Source: Parahaliea maris
Lineage (GTDB): Bacteria > Pseudomonadota > Gammaproteobacteria > Pseudomonadales > Halieaceae
Length of the DNA stretch: 64,000 bases
Assembly: GCF_008064665.1 (NCBI RefSeq)
Contig: NZ_VRZA01000003.1
Coordinates: forward strand, 248,001-312,000
Reading direction: 5' to 3'
Positions 1 to 8,204 of the stretch are shown here, piece by piece; within the stretch, counting starts at the first letter, position 1; every line of letters starts with the position of its first letter. The translations under genes were made by a program, and so were the position numbers. Under the pieces are notes generated by a model. It worked only from the letters and a program-made list of their open reading frames with translations. It ran no database searches and was not told where the DNA came from.

Positions 1-1374
1 CTTCTGGCCCGACTCGTAATCCTGCATCTGTTCGCAGTTGCCGTGGTCTGCGGTCACCAGGGCCTGGCCGCCGTGCTCCAGCAGGGCGGTTTCTATCCGC
101 CCCAGACATTCGTCGAGGGCCTCCACGGCCTTCACCGCCGCTTCGTAAACGCCGGTGTGCCCGACCATGTCACCGTTGGCGTAGTTGCACACGATGAGAT
201 CGTACTTGCCGGAGCCGATGGCCTCGACCAGCTTGTCGGTCAGCTCCGGGGCGCTCATTTCCGGTTTGAGGTCGTAGGTGGCCACGTCTGGCGACGGGAT
301 CATCACTCGCTCCTCCCCCGGAAATTCCTGCTCGCGGCCGCCGCTGAAGAAGAAGGTGACATGGGCGTACTTTTCAGTCTCGGCGATTCGCAGCTGGGTC
401 ATGTGGCGCTGGGCCAGGTAGTCGCCCAGCACGTTGCTCAGGCTCTCGGGCGGGAAGGCGCAGGGAGCGTCCAGGCTGGCGGCGTACTCGGTGGTGGTCA
501 CAAAGGCGGCCAGTGTCGGCACGCTCCCGCGATCGAAGCCGTCGAAGTCGCGATCGAGGAAGGTGTGGGACAGCTGGCGGGCGCGGTCGGCGCGGAAATT
601 CATGAACAGCACCGCGTCGCCGTCGACGATGGCTGCGTCGGAGCCACCAATCAGCGTGGGCTGCACAAACTCGTCATTCTCGTCGCGCTCGTAGGCCGCG
701 GCCAGGGCGTCGCCGGTGGAGGCGGCGCTGTAGGGAGCTTCGGCGCGCACCAGCAGGTCCCAGGCGCCCTCGATACGATCCCAGCGGTTATCCCGGTCCA
801 TGGCGTAATAGCGGCCGACCATGCTGGCGACCCGGCCACAGCCCAGCTCGGCAAAGGCCGCGTCGGCCTTGGCCAGTGACGCTTCGGCACTGCGCGGCGG
901 GGTATCGCGCCCGTCGAGGAAGGCGTGCAGATAGACCCGTGTGGCGCCGCGTTTTGCTGCCAGGCGAACCGCCGCCAGGATCTGGTCCTCGTGGCTGTGA
1001 ACGCCGCCGGGTGACAGCAGGCCCAGTACGTGCACGGCGCCGCCGTTGGCAATCGCCTTGTCGATGGCGTCCGTGTAGACCGGGTTGGTGTCGAAACTGC
1101 CGTCGGCGATGGCCTTGTCGATGCGGGTGATGTTCTGGTAGATGATCCGCCCGGCGCCGAGGCTCATGTGCCCCACTTCGGAATTGCCCATCTGCCCATC
1201 CGGCAGGCCCACGTCCAGGCCCGAGCCGGAGATCAGGGTATGGGGGGAGTCCCGCCACAGGCGGTCCCATACCGGGGTGGCAGCGTTGGCGATGGCATTG
1301 TCGCGGGTGTCCTCGCGGTAACCGAAGCCGTCTAGCACAATCAGTACGGTGGGTTTTTTGCCTGTATCGCTCAT
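1..1374 (-). CDS. gpmI: 2,3-bisphosphoglycerate-independent phosphoglycerate mutase, 3' end cut by window
   Basis: Cofactor-independent phosphoglycerate mutase interconverts 3- and 2-phosphoglycerate in cytosolic glycolysis and gluconeogenesis. The first 458 codons are present. The family is usually about 510 residues, so roughly 50 C-terminal residues lie outside the window. The N-terminus has the metal-binding LDGFG stretch (Asp15). The phosphoserine nucleophile is Ser65 in [16 protein letters not shown] second metal site, TADHGN, lies near the truncated end. The ATG start at 1374 reads [18 protein letters not shown]. The gene is divergent from the hydrolase and the yibN-grxC-secB run, an order familiar from enterobacteria (yibO-yibN-grxC-secB). 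Confidence 0.96.
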   Translation of the reverse strand, partial: MSDTGKKPTVLIVLDGFGYREDTRDNAIANAATPVWDRLWRDSPHTLISGSGLDVGLPDGQMGNSEVGHMSLGAGRIIYQNITRIDKAIADGSFDTNPVYTDAIDKAIANGGAVHVLGLLSPGGVHSHEDQILAAVRLAAKRGATRVYLHAFLDGRDTPPRSAEASLAKADAAFAELGCGRVASMVGRYYAMDRDNRWDRIEGAWDLLVRAEAPYSAASTGDALAAAYERDENDEFVQPTLIGGSDAAIVDGDAVLFMNFRADRARQLSHTFLDRDFDGFDRGSVPTLAAFVTTTEYAASLDAPCAFPPESLSNVLGDYLAQRHMTQLRIAETEKYAHVTFFFSGGREQEFPGEERVMIPSPDVATYDLKPEMSAPELTDKLVEAIGSGKYDLIVCNYANGDMVGHTGVYEAAVKAVEALDECLGRIETALLEHGGQALVTADHGNCEQMQDYESGQK

Positions 1375-1597
1375 GTCTCGTCCAGGTGAATTCACAGCAA
1401 AGAGAACTCCCCATTTTACATTGTCTGGCGCGCGATGGCAGGGGCTCGCGAGTCCGTGGCCTCCGGGTTCCCCCGCCATTGGGCCGCCCCGGTGCGCCGC
1501 TGGTTGCGGGGGTGGGGGAGGGAGGGGGCAAGGGGTGGGTGAAAGCCGGGTAAAAAGCGGGTTAGAGTGTGGGCCAAACCACTGGGAGGAAATCACC

Positions 1598-2485
1598 GTG
1601 TTTCGACTGGCCCTGCTATTGCTGAGTTGCAGCCTGATCTGGAGCGCCGCCGCCTTTGACCCGGTCGCCGAGGACCCGGCTTTCGACAGCGACTATCCGC
1701 CCGCGATTGCGGAACTCGCTTTCGACAGTGACGGCTACCGCCTGCCGGGGCTGATGTACATAGCAACGGGCCCGGGGCCCCATCCCACCGTTGTGCTGTT
1801 ACACGGCATTCCCGGCACCGAGAAAAACCTCGATCTGGCGCAGGTGCTGCGGCGGGCGGGATTCAACGTGCTGTTTTTTCACTACCGGGGAGCCTGGGGC
1901 GCCGAGGGTGATTACTCGATACTCACGGTGGATGACGATGCCCTGGCTGCCCTCGCCTTCCTGCGCCAGGACGAGGTGGCGGCCCGCTACCGGGTCGACC
2001 GCAGCAAACTTTCCCTGTTGGGGCACTCGCTGGGCGGCTATACGGCACTGAAAGCCGGCAGCCAGGACCCGAACCTGGTCTGTGTGGCGGCGATGGCTCC
2101 GGCCAATTTCGGCCTGGATGCCGAGGGACTCGAGCGGGATGACCCCGAGGCCCTGGGGCTCCTGGACTATGCCGACAGCCTGTTCATGCTGGCGAATTTC
2201 GACGGGCCCCGCCTGCGCCAGCAGCTGCAGGCAGTACCGGCCCAGGAGCTCGACACCACCCGTTTCGGCCCCGGCCTGGCGGGCAAGCAGGTATTTCTGG
2301 TGGTCGGCGAGCAGGATGCGGTCACGCCGAAGGCGACGATTTTCCGTCCGATTGTGGATGCCTACGGCAAGGTTTCCGGCCTGAGCCTGCACAGCCGCGT
2401 GCTGCCGGGGGACCACAGCTTTTCCCGCAGCCGGATTGCGCTGGCCAGGCAATTGCTGGCCTGGTTCGAAGCGGGCTGCCGCTAG
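1598..2485 (+). CDS. secreted alpha/beta hydrolase
   Basis: A predicted periplasmic serine hydrolase of about 295 residues; the substrate is unknown. The GTG start at 1598 has a GGGAGGA ribosome site seven bases upstream and gives a clean signal peptide ([18 protein letters not shown]). Upstream in-frame ATGs lack both. An oxyanion-type HGIPG follows a hydrophobic strand. The nucleophile elbow is GHSLGG, the likely acid is Asp in GEQDAVTP and the His is in PGDHSF, in alpha/beta hydrolase order. The family is dienelactone-hydrolase or peptidase-S9-like; an esterase or peptidase role is equally possible. It stands alone between gpmI and yibN. Confidence 0.85.
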   Translation: MFRLALLLLSCSLIWSAAAFDPVAEDPAFDSDYPPAIAELAFDSDGYRLPGLMYIATGPGPHPTVVLLHGIPGTEKNLDLAQVLRRAGFNVLFFHYRGAWGAEGDYSILTVDDDALAALAFLRQDEVAARYRVDRSKLSLLGHSLGGYTALKAGSQDPNLVCVAAMAPANFGLDAEGLERDDPEALGLLDYADSLFMLANFDGPRLRQQLQAVPAQELDTTRFGPGLAGKQVFLVVGEQDAVTPKATIFRPIVDAYGKVSGLSLHSRVLPGDHSFSRSRIALARQLLAWFEAGCR

Positions 2486-2632
2486 TATCGGCGCCCCCCA
2501 TCCGGGGCGCTGGCGCGCTGGTCGACCCCGCCCGGAGCCGGTATACTTGCCGCCTTTTTGAACAGTGAGGGGCATTTGCAGCCCCCTCCAGCCGGCCTCA
2601 CGCCGCTGACTACCCGGACCTCGACACGCAAC

Positions 2633-3046
2633 ATGGCACTCTTTCTCGAATTTCTCGCCCAGCAATGGATTCTGGCGGCGGCCCTGTTGGCTGCCGTTGG
2701 CATGCTGATCTTCCACGAATCGCGCAAGGCGGGCCCTTCACTGAGCCCCCAGCAGGCGATCAACCTGGTCAACCAGCAGGGCGGTGTATTCGTCGACCTG
2801 CGCGATGCCGCGGATTTCAAGCAGGGCCATATCACCGGTGCCGTGCACATTCCCGCCGGCAAACTGGACGCCCGGGTGGGAGAGCTTGAAAAATTCAGGG
2901 CCGCCCCCATAGTGCTGGTATGCAAGATGGGTCAGCATGCCGGGGCTGCGGGGAAGAAGCTCAAGGCCGGTGGTTTCGAGCAGGTTTACAAGATGGCCGG
3001 CGGCATGACCGAGTGGAGCAACCTGCAGTTGCCCACGACCCGCTAG
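2633..3046 (+). CDS. yibN: membrane-anchored rhodanese-like protein YibN
   Basis: A single rhodanese domain of about 110 residues follows an N-terminal membrane segment (WILAAALLAAVGMLIF). The protein is 137 residues when started at ATG 2633. An upstream start in the same frame at 2558 would add a proline-rich stretch and is unlikely. The catalytic-loop cysteine is in CKMGQHAG, close to the CxMGQR loop of YibN homologues. It is the first gene of yibN-grxC-secB and ends 13 bases before grxC. YibN homologues are linked to inner-membrane biogenesis, but the substrate is not known. A TATACT hexamer near 2541 may be its -10 box. Confidence 0.88.
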   Translation: MALFLEFLAQQWILAAALLAAVGMLIFHESRKAGPSLSPQQAINLVNQQGGVFVDLRDAADFKQGHITGAVHIPAGKLDARVGELEKFRAAPIVLVCKMGQHAGAAGKKLKAGGFEQVYKMAGGMTEWSNLQLPTTR

Positions 3047-3059
3047 TAACAGGCCGGAT

Positions 3060-3323
3060 ATGACTTCCAAGGTAACCATCTACACTACCCCCTACTGCCC
3101 TTACTGCATTCGCGCCAAGCAACTGCTGGACGGCAAGCAGGTGAGCTACCGGGAGATTGGTGTCCACAGCGACCCTGGCCTGCGCCAGGAGATGATGCAG
3201 CGCAGCGGTCGCCGTACGGTACCCCAGATTTGGATCGGCGAGCGCCACGTGGGCGGATACGACGATCTGGCCGCCCTCGAACACGGGGGAAGCCTCGACG
3301 GCCTGCTCGGGCTGGCGAACTAG
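3060..3323 (+). CDS. grxC: glutaredoxin 3
   Basis: An 87-residue dithiol glutaredoxin with the CPYC active site at Cys13 and Cys16. It also has the [14 protein letters not shown] segment, whose TVP motif and GG turn bind glutathione. It reduces disulfides and glutathionylated proteins in the cytoplasm at the expense of glutathione. Length is typical for GrxC. It lies between yibN and secB, and only about 30 bases separate it from secB, so the three genes are probably cotranscribed. Confidence 0.95.
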   Translation: MTSKVTIYTTPYCPYCIRAKQLLDGKQVSYREIGVHSDPGLRQEMMQRSGRRTVPQIWIGERHVGGYDDLAALEHGGSLDGLLGLAN

Positions 3324-3354
3324 TTTTTATAACCAAGTAATGGAGGAAGGCCCC

Positions 3355-3864
3355 ATGGCCGAAGAACAAGCAGCAACCGGTGGGCAGGACCTGCCGCAAC
3401 AGCAATTTTCCATGCAGCGGATTTACACCAAGGATCTCTCTTTCGAGTCTCCTTCCAGTCCGGCTGTATTCCGCAAGCAGTGGCAGCCCAAGGTCAATGT
3501 CGATCTCAACACCAAGAGCGACAAACTGGATGAGAACGGCAACTACGAGGTGGTACTGACCATCACCCTGACCGCCACCGTGGAAGAGGAAACCGCGTTC
3601 CTGGTGGAAGTGCAGCAGGCCGGTATCTTCTTCATCACTGGCATCGAGGGTGAGAACCTGCGCCGTGTACTCGGCACTGCCTGCCCCAACATCCTGTTCC
3701 CCTACGCCCGCGAAAACATCGATGCGATCTGCGTTAAAGGCGGCTTCCCGCCCGTCATGCTGGCACCGGTGAATTTCGACGCCCTGTACCAGCAGGCGCT
3801 GGCACAGGCCCAGGCCGAAGGCGCGCCGGCCGCAGCAGAGGGCGGTGAGGCAGCGACTCACTGA
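3355..3864 (+). CDS. secB: protein-export chaperone SecB
   Basis: A tetrameric cytosolic chaperone that holds preproteins unfolded and passes them to SecA. The 169-residue product includes [16 protein letters not shown], the conserved N-terminal strand. It also has [31 protein letters not shown], the diagnostic C-terminal region. ATG 3355 is chosen over ATG 3340 because GGAGGAAGG at 3342-3350 serves as the ribosome site and would otherwise be coding. The tail is alanine- and glutamate-rich. A weak GGGGCGA/TCGCCCC stem at 3873-3902 follows the stop without a convincing U-run. Confidence 0.95.
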   Translation: MAEEQAATGGQDLPQQQFSMQRIYTKDLSFESPSSPAVFRKQWQPKVNVDLNTKSDKLDENGNYEVVLTITLTATVEEETAFLVEVQQAGIFFITGIEGENLRRVLGTACPNILFPYARENIDAICVKGGFPPVMLAPVNFDALYQQALAQAQAEGAPAAAEGGEAATH

Positions 3865-3927
3865 TCCCTTCAGGGGCGACGCGGCAGGTTCGCGCTCGCC
3901 CCAGCCTTCTATCTCCCTTCCCCGCTT

Positions 3928-4404
3928 TTATCCCAACCCGGGAAATTCCAGCTGCCTGAGGGCCTCGTAGAGTACGAGCGCTGCCGTGTTGCTGAGGTTC
4001 AGGCTGCGGCTGTCTTCCCGCATGGGCACCCGAACCCGCTGCTGGGGCGGCAGGTTGTCGCGGATGGCCGGCGGCAGGCCCCGCGTTTCCGGACCAAATA
4101 ACAGGGCGTCCCCGGGCTGATAACTCACCCGGTGATAGGGCGTGCTGCCGTGGGTGGTGAGCCCGAGCAGGCGGGTGTCGGGATGGGCCCGGCAGAAACT
4201 GTCGAGGTCGGGCCAGGTCTGCACTGCGGCAAACTCACGGTAATCGAGGCCCGCCCGGCGCAGCTTCTTGTCATCGAGGTCGAATCCCAGCGGCTCTATC
4301 AGGTGCAACTGGCTGCCGGTATTGGCGCACAGGCGGATGATATTGCCGGTATTCGGTGGAATCTCGGGCTGAAAAAGAACGATGCAGGGCACGGAGTCAG
4401 GCAT
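3928..4404 (-). CDS. trmL: tRNA (cytidine(34)-2'-O)-methyltransferase TrmL
   Basis: A SPOUT-class methyltransferase that modifies the ribose of C34 or cmnm5U34 in tRNA-Leu isoacceptors. The 158-residue protein has the N-terminal PEIPPNTGNIIRLCANTG motif. It also has the knot motifs LLFGPETRGLP and VRVPMREDSRSLNLSNTAALVLYE that bind S-adenosylmethionine. Length matches YibK/TrmL. It converges with secB, and its start lies 32 bases downstream of the ntrC stop on the same strand, so it may be read through from ntrBC. Confidence 0.94.
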   Translation of the reverse strand: MPDSVPCIVLFQPEIPPNTGNIIRLCANTGSQLHLIEPLGFDLDDKKLRRAGLDYREFAAVQTWPDLDSFCRAHPDTRLLGLTTHGSTPYHRVSYQPGDALLFGPETRGLPPAIRDNLPPQQRVRVPMREDSRSLNLSNTAALVLYEALRQLEFPGLG

Positions 4405-4436
4405 CGGCGCAGTCTACCGGCGCCCTGCGGGGGCCG

Positions 4437-5840
4437 CTACATATTCAGGTCTTTCATCTTCCGGGTCAGGGTATTGCGCCCCCATCCCAGCAATTCGGCG
4501 GCGTCGCGTTTGCGGCCCTGGGAGTGTTGCAGGGCCACCTCGATCATGACCCGCTCGAAGGTGGGCACCGCCTGGCGCAGGATGTGGTGCTTGCCCTGGA
4601 CCAGTTCGTTGCGGGCCCAGCGATATAGCAGTTCGCGCCAGTCCGCCTGGGTGCCAGCCTCCGCCGGTGAGGTGGTCTTGCCCAGCTCCGGGGGCAGGTC
4701 ACGCAGGTGAATTTCGCGCCCGGAAGCCATCACCGTAATCCAGCGACAGGTGTTTTCCAGCTGGCGCACGTTGCCGGGCCAGTCCAGGCCAATCAGGAAC
4801 TGTTCGGTCTCCGGTAGCAGTACCTTGGATTCCCCGCCCAGTTCTTCTGCCGCGCGCTGGAAAAAGAACTGCATCAGCCGCGGGATGTCTTCCCTGCGTT
4901 CCGCCAGTTTGGGAATGTGGATGCGGATCACGTTGAGCCGGTGAAACAGGTCCTCGCGGAAGTCGCCGCGCTGAACCAGTTCTTCCAGGTCCTGGTGGGT
5001 GGCGGCGATGATGCGCACGTCCACTTTTACCGGCGTGTGGCCGCCCACCCGGTAGAACTCACCATCGGCCAGTACCCGCAGCAGGCGAGTTTGCGTTTCC
5101 GCCGGCATGTCGCCGATCTCGTCCAGGAACAGGGTGCCGCCGTTGGCCTGTTCGAAGCGACCCTCGCGCTTGGCGTTGGCGCCGGTGAAGGCGCCTTTTT
5201 CGTGGCCGAACAGCTCCGACTCCATCAGGTCCTTGGGGATGGCGGCCATGTTCAGGGCGATGAAGGGGTTGGCCGCCCGCGGGCTGTGGCGGTGGAGGGC
5301 GCGCGCCACCAGCTCCTTACCGGTACCCGATTCACCGTTGATCAGCACGGTGATATTGCTGTGGGCGAGGCGGCCGATGGCGCGGAATACCTCCTGCATG
5401 GCCGGCGCCTCACCGATGATATCGGTCTGCGGCAGGGCCTCCTGGGAGGGAATTTCTCCACGCTTTTCCCGGGCCTGGGCCAGGGCGCGCTCGGTAATGG
5501 CCACCACCTCGTCGATGTCGAAGGGTTTGGGCAGATACTCGAACGCACCACGCTGGTAGGACTCCACCGCCGAATCCAGGTCGGAGTGGGCGGTGGTGAT
5601 GATCACCGGCAGTTGCGGGTGGTGTTCACTCAGGTGTGAGAGCAGCGCCAGGCCGTCGGTGCCGGGCATGCGGATATCGCTGATGATCACGTCGGGCTGG
5701 TCATCACGCAGTTGCTCGAGCAGGCTGTCGGCGTCGGCGAAGCTCTGGTTGTCTATACCGGCCTGGTTCAGGGCGCGTTCCAGCACCCAGCGAATCGAGC
5801 TGTCGTCATCGACGACCCAGACCTTAGCTTGTCCTGTCAT
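4437..5840 (-). CDS. ntrC: nitrogen regulator NtrC (sigma-54 activator)
   Basis: A response regulator of 467 residues. The receiver domain (about 1-120) carries the acidic DDD at 11-13 and phospho-acceptor Asp55 (SDIRMPG). A sigma-54-interacting AAA+ domain follows with Walker A GESGTGKE, GAFTGA in the L1 loop (GHEKGAFTGA) and the FLDEIGDMPAE Walker B. A C-terminal Fis-like helix-turn-helix (RKRDAAELLGWGRNTLTRKMKDL) ends the protein. It activates nitrogen-assimilation promoters under nitrogen limitation. The ATG at 5840 lies inside the ntrB 3' end (17-base overlap), indicating translational coupling. A longer frame upstream belongs to an alternative reading of ntrB and was not used. Confidence 0.97.
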   Translation of the reverse strand: MTGQAKVWVVDDDSSIRWVLERALNQAGIDNQSFADADSLLEQLRDDQPDVIISDIRMPGTDGLALLSHLSEHHPQLPVIITTAHSDLDSAVESYQRGAFEYLPKPFDIDEVVAITERALAQAREKRGEIPSQEALPQTDIIGEAPAMQEVFRAIGRLAHSNITVLINGESGTGKELVARALHRHSPRAANPFIALNMAAIPKDLMESELFGHEKGAFTGANAKREGRFEQANGGTLFLDEIGDMPAETQTRLLRVLADGEFYRVGGHTPVKVDVRIIAATHQDLEELVQRGDFREDLFHRLNVIRIHIPKLAERREDIPRLMQFFFQRAAEELGGESKVLLPETEQFLIGLDWPGNVRQLENTCRWITVMASGREIHLRDLPPELGKTTSPAEAGTQADWRELLYRWARNELVQGKHHILRQAVPTFERVMIEVALQHSQGRKRDAAELLGWGRNTLTRKMKDLNM

Positions 5841-6894
5841 TCTGCTGTTCCATAGGTAGGTAAATTGTAAATCGGGTGCAGCCCGGTTCGCTGCGACATT
5901 CCAGCAGGCCCCCGTGGCGGCTGATGATCGACTGGGCGATGGACAACCCGAGTCCGGTGCCATCGGCGCGGCCGGTGACCATGGGTACGAAGATCGATTG
6001 TTGTAATTCTTCGGGGATGCCCGGGCCGTTGTCGGTGATGTCGATGCGGCAGACCAGGCGGTGGCGTATCGAGCCGATGGTGAACTGGCGCCGCGAGCGG
6101 GTGCGCAGGCAGATCTCGCAGTCACTGGGAGATTCCGCCGCCTGCAGCGCGTTGCGCATGATGTTCAGTACAACCTGGATCAGTTGGACGCGGTCGCCGG
6201 GCAGGTCGGGCAGGCTGGGATCGTAGTCCCGTCGCAACGTCACCTTGCCGCCGGCCTCGGCGTTGATCAGGTTGCGGACGTGCTCGAGGATTTCGTGGAT
6301 ATTGACCTCGGCCAGCTGTAGCTGGTGATGCGGCCCCAGCAGGCGATCTACCAGGTCGCGCAGCCGGTCCGCCTCGCGGATGATGATGCGCGTGTACTCG
6401 GTGAGGCTGTCATCGGGGAGCTCCTTGGCCAGCAACTGGGCGGCGCCGCGTACCCCGCCGAGCGGATTCTTGATTTCGTGGGCAAGCCCGCGGATCACCG
6501 CCCGGGTCGTCTCCTGGGCCTGCTGCATACCCTCTTCGCGACTGATACGTTGCAGGCGGTCCACCGGCTGCAGTTCCACCAGCAGAGAATCGACCTCCCC
6601 CGCCTGCAGGATCGGGGTGACGAACAGGTCGAGGTGGATGGTATGGCTGGAGGGAAGGTGCATGGACATGCCGCGCTGGGTGACGGGTGTTCGGGCGTCG
6701 CGAACCTGGCGCAGGGTGTCGAGTAATTCGTCCGGGTTCAGGCAGAGCTGGGCGGCGTCCTGGCCAACCACGCGCGCGGCAGAGGCCTCCATCAGGGCCT
6801 GGGCAGAGGCGTTGATGGCGGTCACGCACAACTCGTCATCCAGGCAGATGACCCCGGTGCTCATGTTGTCGAGAATATCCTGTTGCAGAACCAT
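5824..6894 (-). CDS. ntrB: nitrogen sensor histidine kinase NtrB
   Basis: A cytosolic PAS-containing histidine kinase/phosphatase that controls NtrC in response to PII. From ATG 6894 it has 356 residues. A PAS domain spans about 1-115. The H-box is RGLAHEIKNPLGG with His139, the same position as in the enterobacterial protein. The N-box (NIMRNALQAA), DNGPGIP and GTGLGLSIAQ ATP-binding motifs follow. In-frame codons further upstream lack a better ribosome site. The gene is preceded by a -24/-12 promoter and an NtrC palindrome, so ntrBC is probably autoregulated. Confidence 0.95.
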   Translation of the reverse strand: MVLQQDILDNMSTGVICLDDELCVTAINASAQALMEASAARVVGQDAAQLCLNPDELLDTLRQVRDARTPVTQRGMSMHLPSSHTIHLDLFVTPILQAGEVDSLLVELQPVDRLQRISREEGMQQAQETTRAVIRGLAHEIKNPLGGVRGAAQLLAKELPDDSLTEYTRIIIREADRLRDLVDRLLGPHHQLQLAEVNIHEILEHVRNLINAEAGGKVTLRRDYDPSLPDLPGDRVQLIQVVLNIMRNALQAAESPSDCEICLRTRSRRQFTIGSIRHRLVCRIDITDNGPGIPEELQQSIFVPMVTGRADGTGLGLSIAQSIISRHGGLLECRSEPGCTRFTIYLPMEQQNDRTS

Positions 6895-6940
6895 GCTTGC
6901 CCCATGATTGACCGCCTTCCTGCGGCATGCTTCTTGGCTT

Positions 6941-6956
6941 AGCAAAATTAGAGCCA
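6941..6956 (-). promoter_or_regulatory. sigma-54 (-24/-12) promoter of ntrBC
   Basis: On the minus strand the sequence reads TGGCTCTAATTTTGCT. The consensus TGGCAC-N5-TTGC is met with one mismatch, and the GG-N10-GC core is exact. Transcription would start about 12 bases downstream of the GC, some 35 bases before the ntrB ATG. An NtrC palindrome lies about 150 bases upstream, a normal enhancer distance. Confidence 0.75.
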
Positions 6957-7105
6957 AAAAGATGCACAGTGGGGCAGAAACTATTGCTTGAAGAAAAGTG
7001 CAGTATTTTCAGCTGGCTAGGCGTAGATGGCCCGCGTCGTGGGGCAGCCTGCCGGGTTTCCGGCACTTTGGCGAAGCACGCAGAGCCGGTTGTGCACCAG
7101 TTATT

Positions 7106-7120
7106 GCACCAATATGGTGC
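7106..7120. promoter_or_regulatory. NtrC binding site upstream of ntrB
   Basis: GCACCAATATGGTGC is a perfect dyad matching the GCACC-N5-GGTGC NtrC consensus. Extra half-sites (GTGCACCAG at 7093 and GGTGCC at 7131) flank it, which would favour cooperative NtrC oligomer binding. It lies between the DUF4124 stop and the ntrB sigma-54 promoter. Confidence 0.8.
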
Positions 7121-7158
7121 GCCCGTAAATGGTGCCTGTCCAGTCCGGGGCTGTGCTA

Positions 7159-7683
7159 TTAGTGCTCACGGCGTGGCAGCATGGGTCGCATCAACTGGGA
7201 GTTGTTATTCAGGTTGCGGCGCAGAGCCTCGACCCCGGTCGGTGGTTTGGCCAGAGGCGGCCGCGGTGGGCGCGGTCGGTGGTGGGGACGATTGTTGTAG
7301 ATCGGGTAGGGGTAGGCGTAGCCACCCGGATAGCCCAGGTAGTCGTTGTAGTCGTAGTTCTGGTTGCTGGCCAGGGCCTCATCCCGCGCCAGCTGCGACT
7401 GTCGACGCAGTTCCGCCCGGTGTTTTTCCCGCTCCCGCCGGTCGGCGGCCATGCGGTCGGTGGTCTCTCGCATGTCCTCGAGTCGCTGTTGGTAGGCCTC
7501 GTCCGGGGCGCTGTTGGCGGTACTGTATTCGAGGGTTTCGGCGGTTTTGCCTTCGGCTGGCGGGGTGTCGGAAAAGCTGACAACGCCATCCTCGTCCACT
7601 GTCTTGTAGACGGTGGCGGAGTCGGCGAGGGTGCCGCTGGACAGGAGCGCCAGGGTGAGGGCTGCGAGGCTAGCGCGGATCAT
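7159..7683 (-). CDS. DUF4124 domain-containing exported protein
   Basis: A 174-residue envelope protein of unknown function. It starts with a signal peptide (MIRASLAALTLALLSSGTLA). The DUF4124 core follows (TVYKTVDEDGVVSFSDTPPAEGK). After it come a charged coiled-coil-like stretch and a Tyr/Pro/Arg-rich tail (YDYNDYLGYPGGYAYPYPIYN, RPHHRPRPPRPP). The ATG at 7683 is the only start that begins a signal peptide. The frame stays open to about 8139, but that extension runs through repeat DNA. It sits between glnA and ntrB, as in pseudomonads, without a known role in nitrogen control. Confidence 0.85.
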   Translation of the reverse strand: MIRASLAALTLALLSSGTLADSATVYKTVDEDGVVSFSDTPPAEGKTAETLEYSTANSAPDEAYQQRLEDMRETTDRMAADRREREKHRAELRRQSQLARDEALASNQNYDYNDYLGYPGGYAYPYPIYNNRPHHRPRPPRPPLAKPPTGVEALRRNLNNNSQLMRPMLPRREH

Positions 7684-7809
7684 GGGGTTATTATAGTTCG
7701 GGCTTCGAAGTTGCGCGCCTTCAGGGGGATGCAGAACTGGCCCTGCACAATGTAGTAAGCGGGAATTATTCCGCGAAGCCCACGGATGGTTACTCCGTAG
7801 TCCGGGCGT

Positions 7810-7913
7810 GAGCTGGGCGCACACCTCCCCGGACACGCTACAAGCACGTCCATGTGCGCTCCTCAGCGGCCATCCATGGCCGCTGAAGGTCCGGGGAGGT
7901 GCACCCCCAGCTC
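7810..7913 (+). repeat. structured palindromic repeat, copy 1 (locus 1, left)
   Basis: Outer arms 7810-7834 and 7889-7913 form a 25-bp inverted repeat with three mismatches, beginning GAGCTGGG and ending CTCCCCGGAC. Inside, 7864-7885 is a perfect 8-bp stem (CAGCGGCC/GGCCGCTG) with the loop ATCCAT, which is ATGGAT on the minus strand. A second hairpin has GCAC/GTGC around ATGGAC. The GGACACGCT end faces outward. Paired with copy 2 in inverted orientation. Confidence 0.85.
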
Positions 7914-7990
7914 CCACCCTGCTTTGGTACGAGATTCTGTTTTCCAGTTTCCAGAAACGAAGTTCCTGTATTGAAGCAAACTCCGGGGGA

Positions 7991-8105
7991 GCGTGTATGG
8001 TACCCGGGGCCCTTCCGGGACCTTCAGCGGCCCGGACGGCCGCTGAGGAGCCTCCATGGATGGATTCACGGCGTGTCCCGGAAGGGGCCCGGGTGCCGTG
8101 CGCGC
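7991..8105 (-). repeat. structured palindromic repeat, copy 2 (locus 1, right)
   Basis: Outer arms 7991-8021 and 8075-8105 match at 26 of 31 positions, and four of the five mismatches are G-T compatible. The arms resemble those of copy 7. The first inner hairpin has the stem CAGCGGCC/GGCCGCTG, but its loop is CGGAC, not ATGGAT. The second has TCC/GGA around ATGGAT. It ends in GGCGTGTCCC, the reverse orientation to copy 1. Confidence 0.85.
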
Positions 8106-8162
8106 GGCTGAATTTCACCCTGAGGCCGATGCCGGGCAACTCCTAAATCCAGGACCAACAAA

Positions 8163-8185
8163 AAAGCCCGCACGAAGCGGGCTTT
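8163..8185 (-). terminator. rho-independent terminator of glnA
   Basis: On the minus strand a 9-bp stem AAAGCCCGC/GCGGGCTTT with the loop TTCGT is followed by TTTGTT, giving a clear U-tract. It sits 20 bases past the glnA stop and separates glnA from the DUF4124 gene. Confidence 0.93.
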
Positions 8186-8204
8186 CCGGAGTGAAGCGCG
8201 GGAC

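Noticed and set aside
7810-8105. A CRISPR array or tRNA-like gene, because of the repeated stem-loops
   Set aside because: There are only two copies per locus in inverted orientation with no regular spacers. The fold has two inner arms, no acceptor end, no T-loop motif and no anticodon arm.
7684-8139. An N-terminal extension of the DUF4124 protein of about 150 residues through the repeat locus
   Set aside because: The extension is made only of palindromic repeat DNA. The internal ATG at 7683 begins a clean signal peptide and the known domain follows at once.
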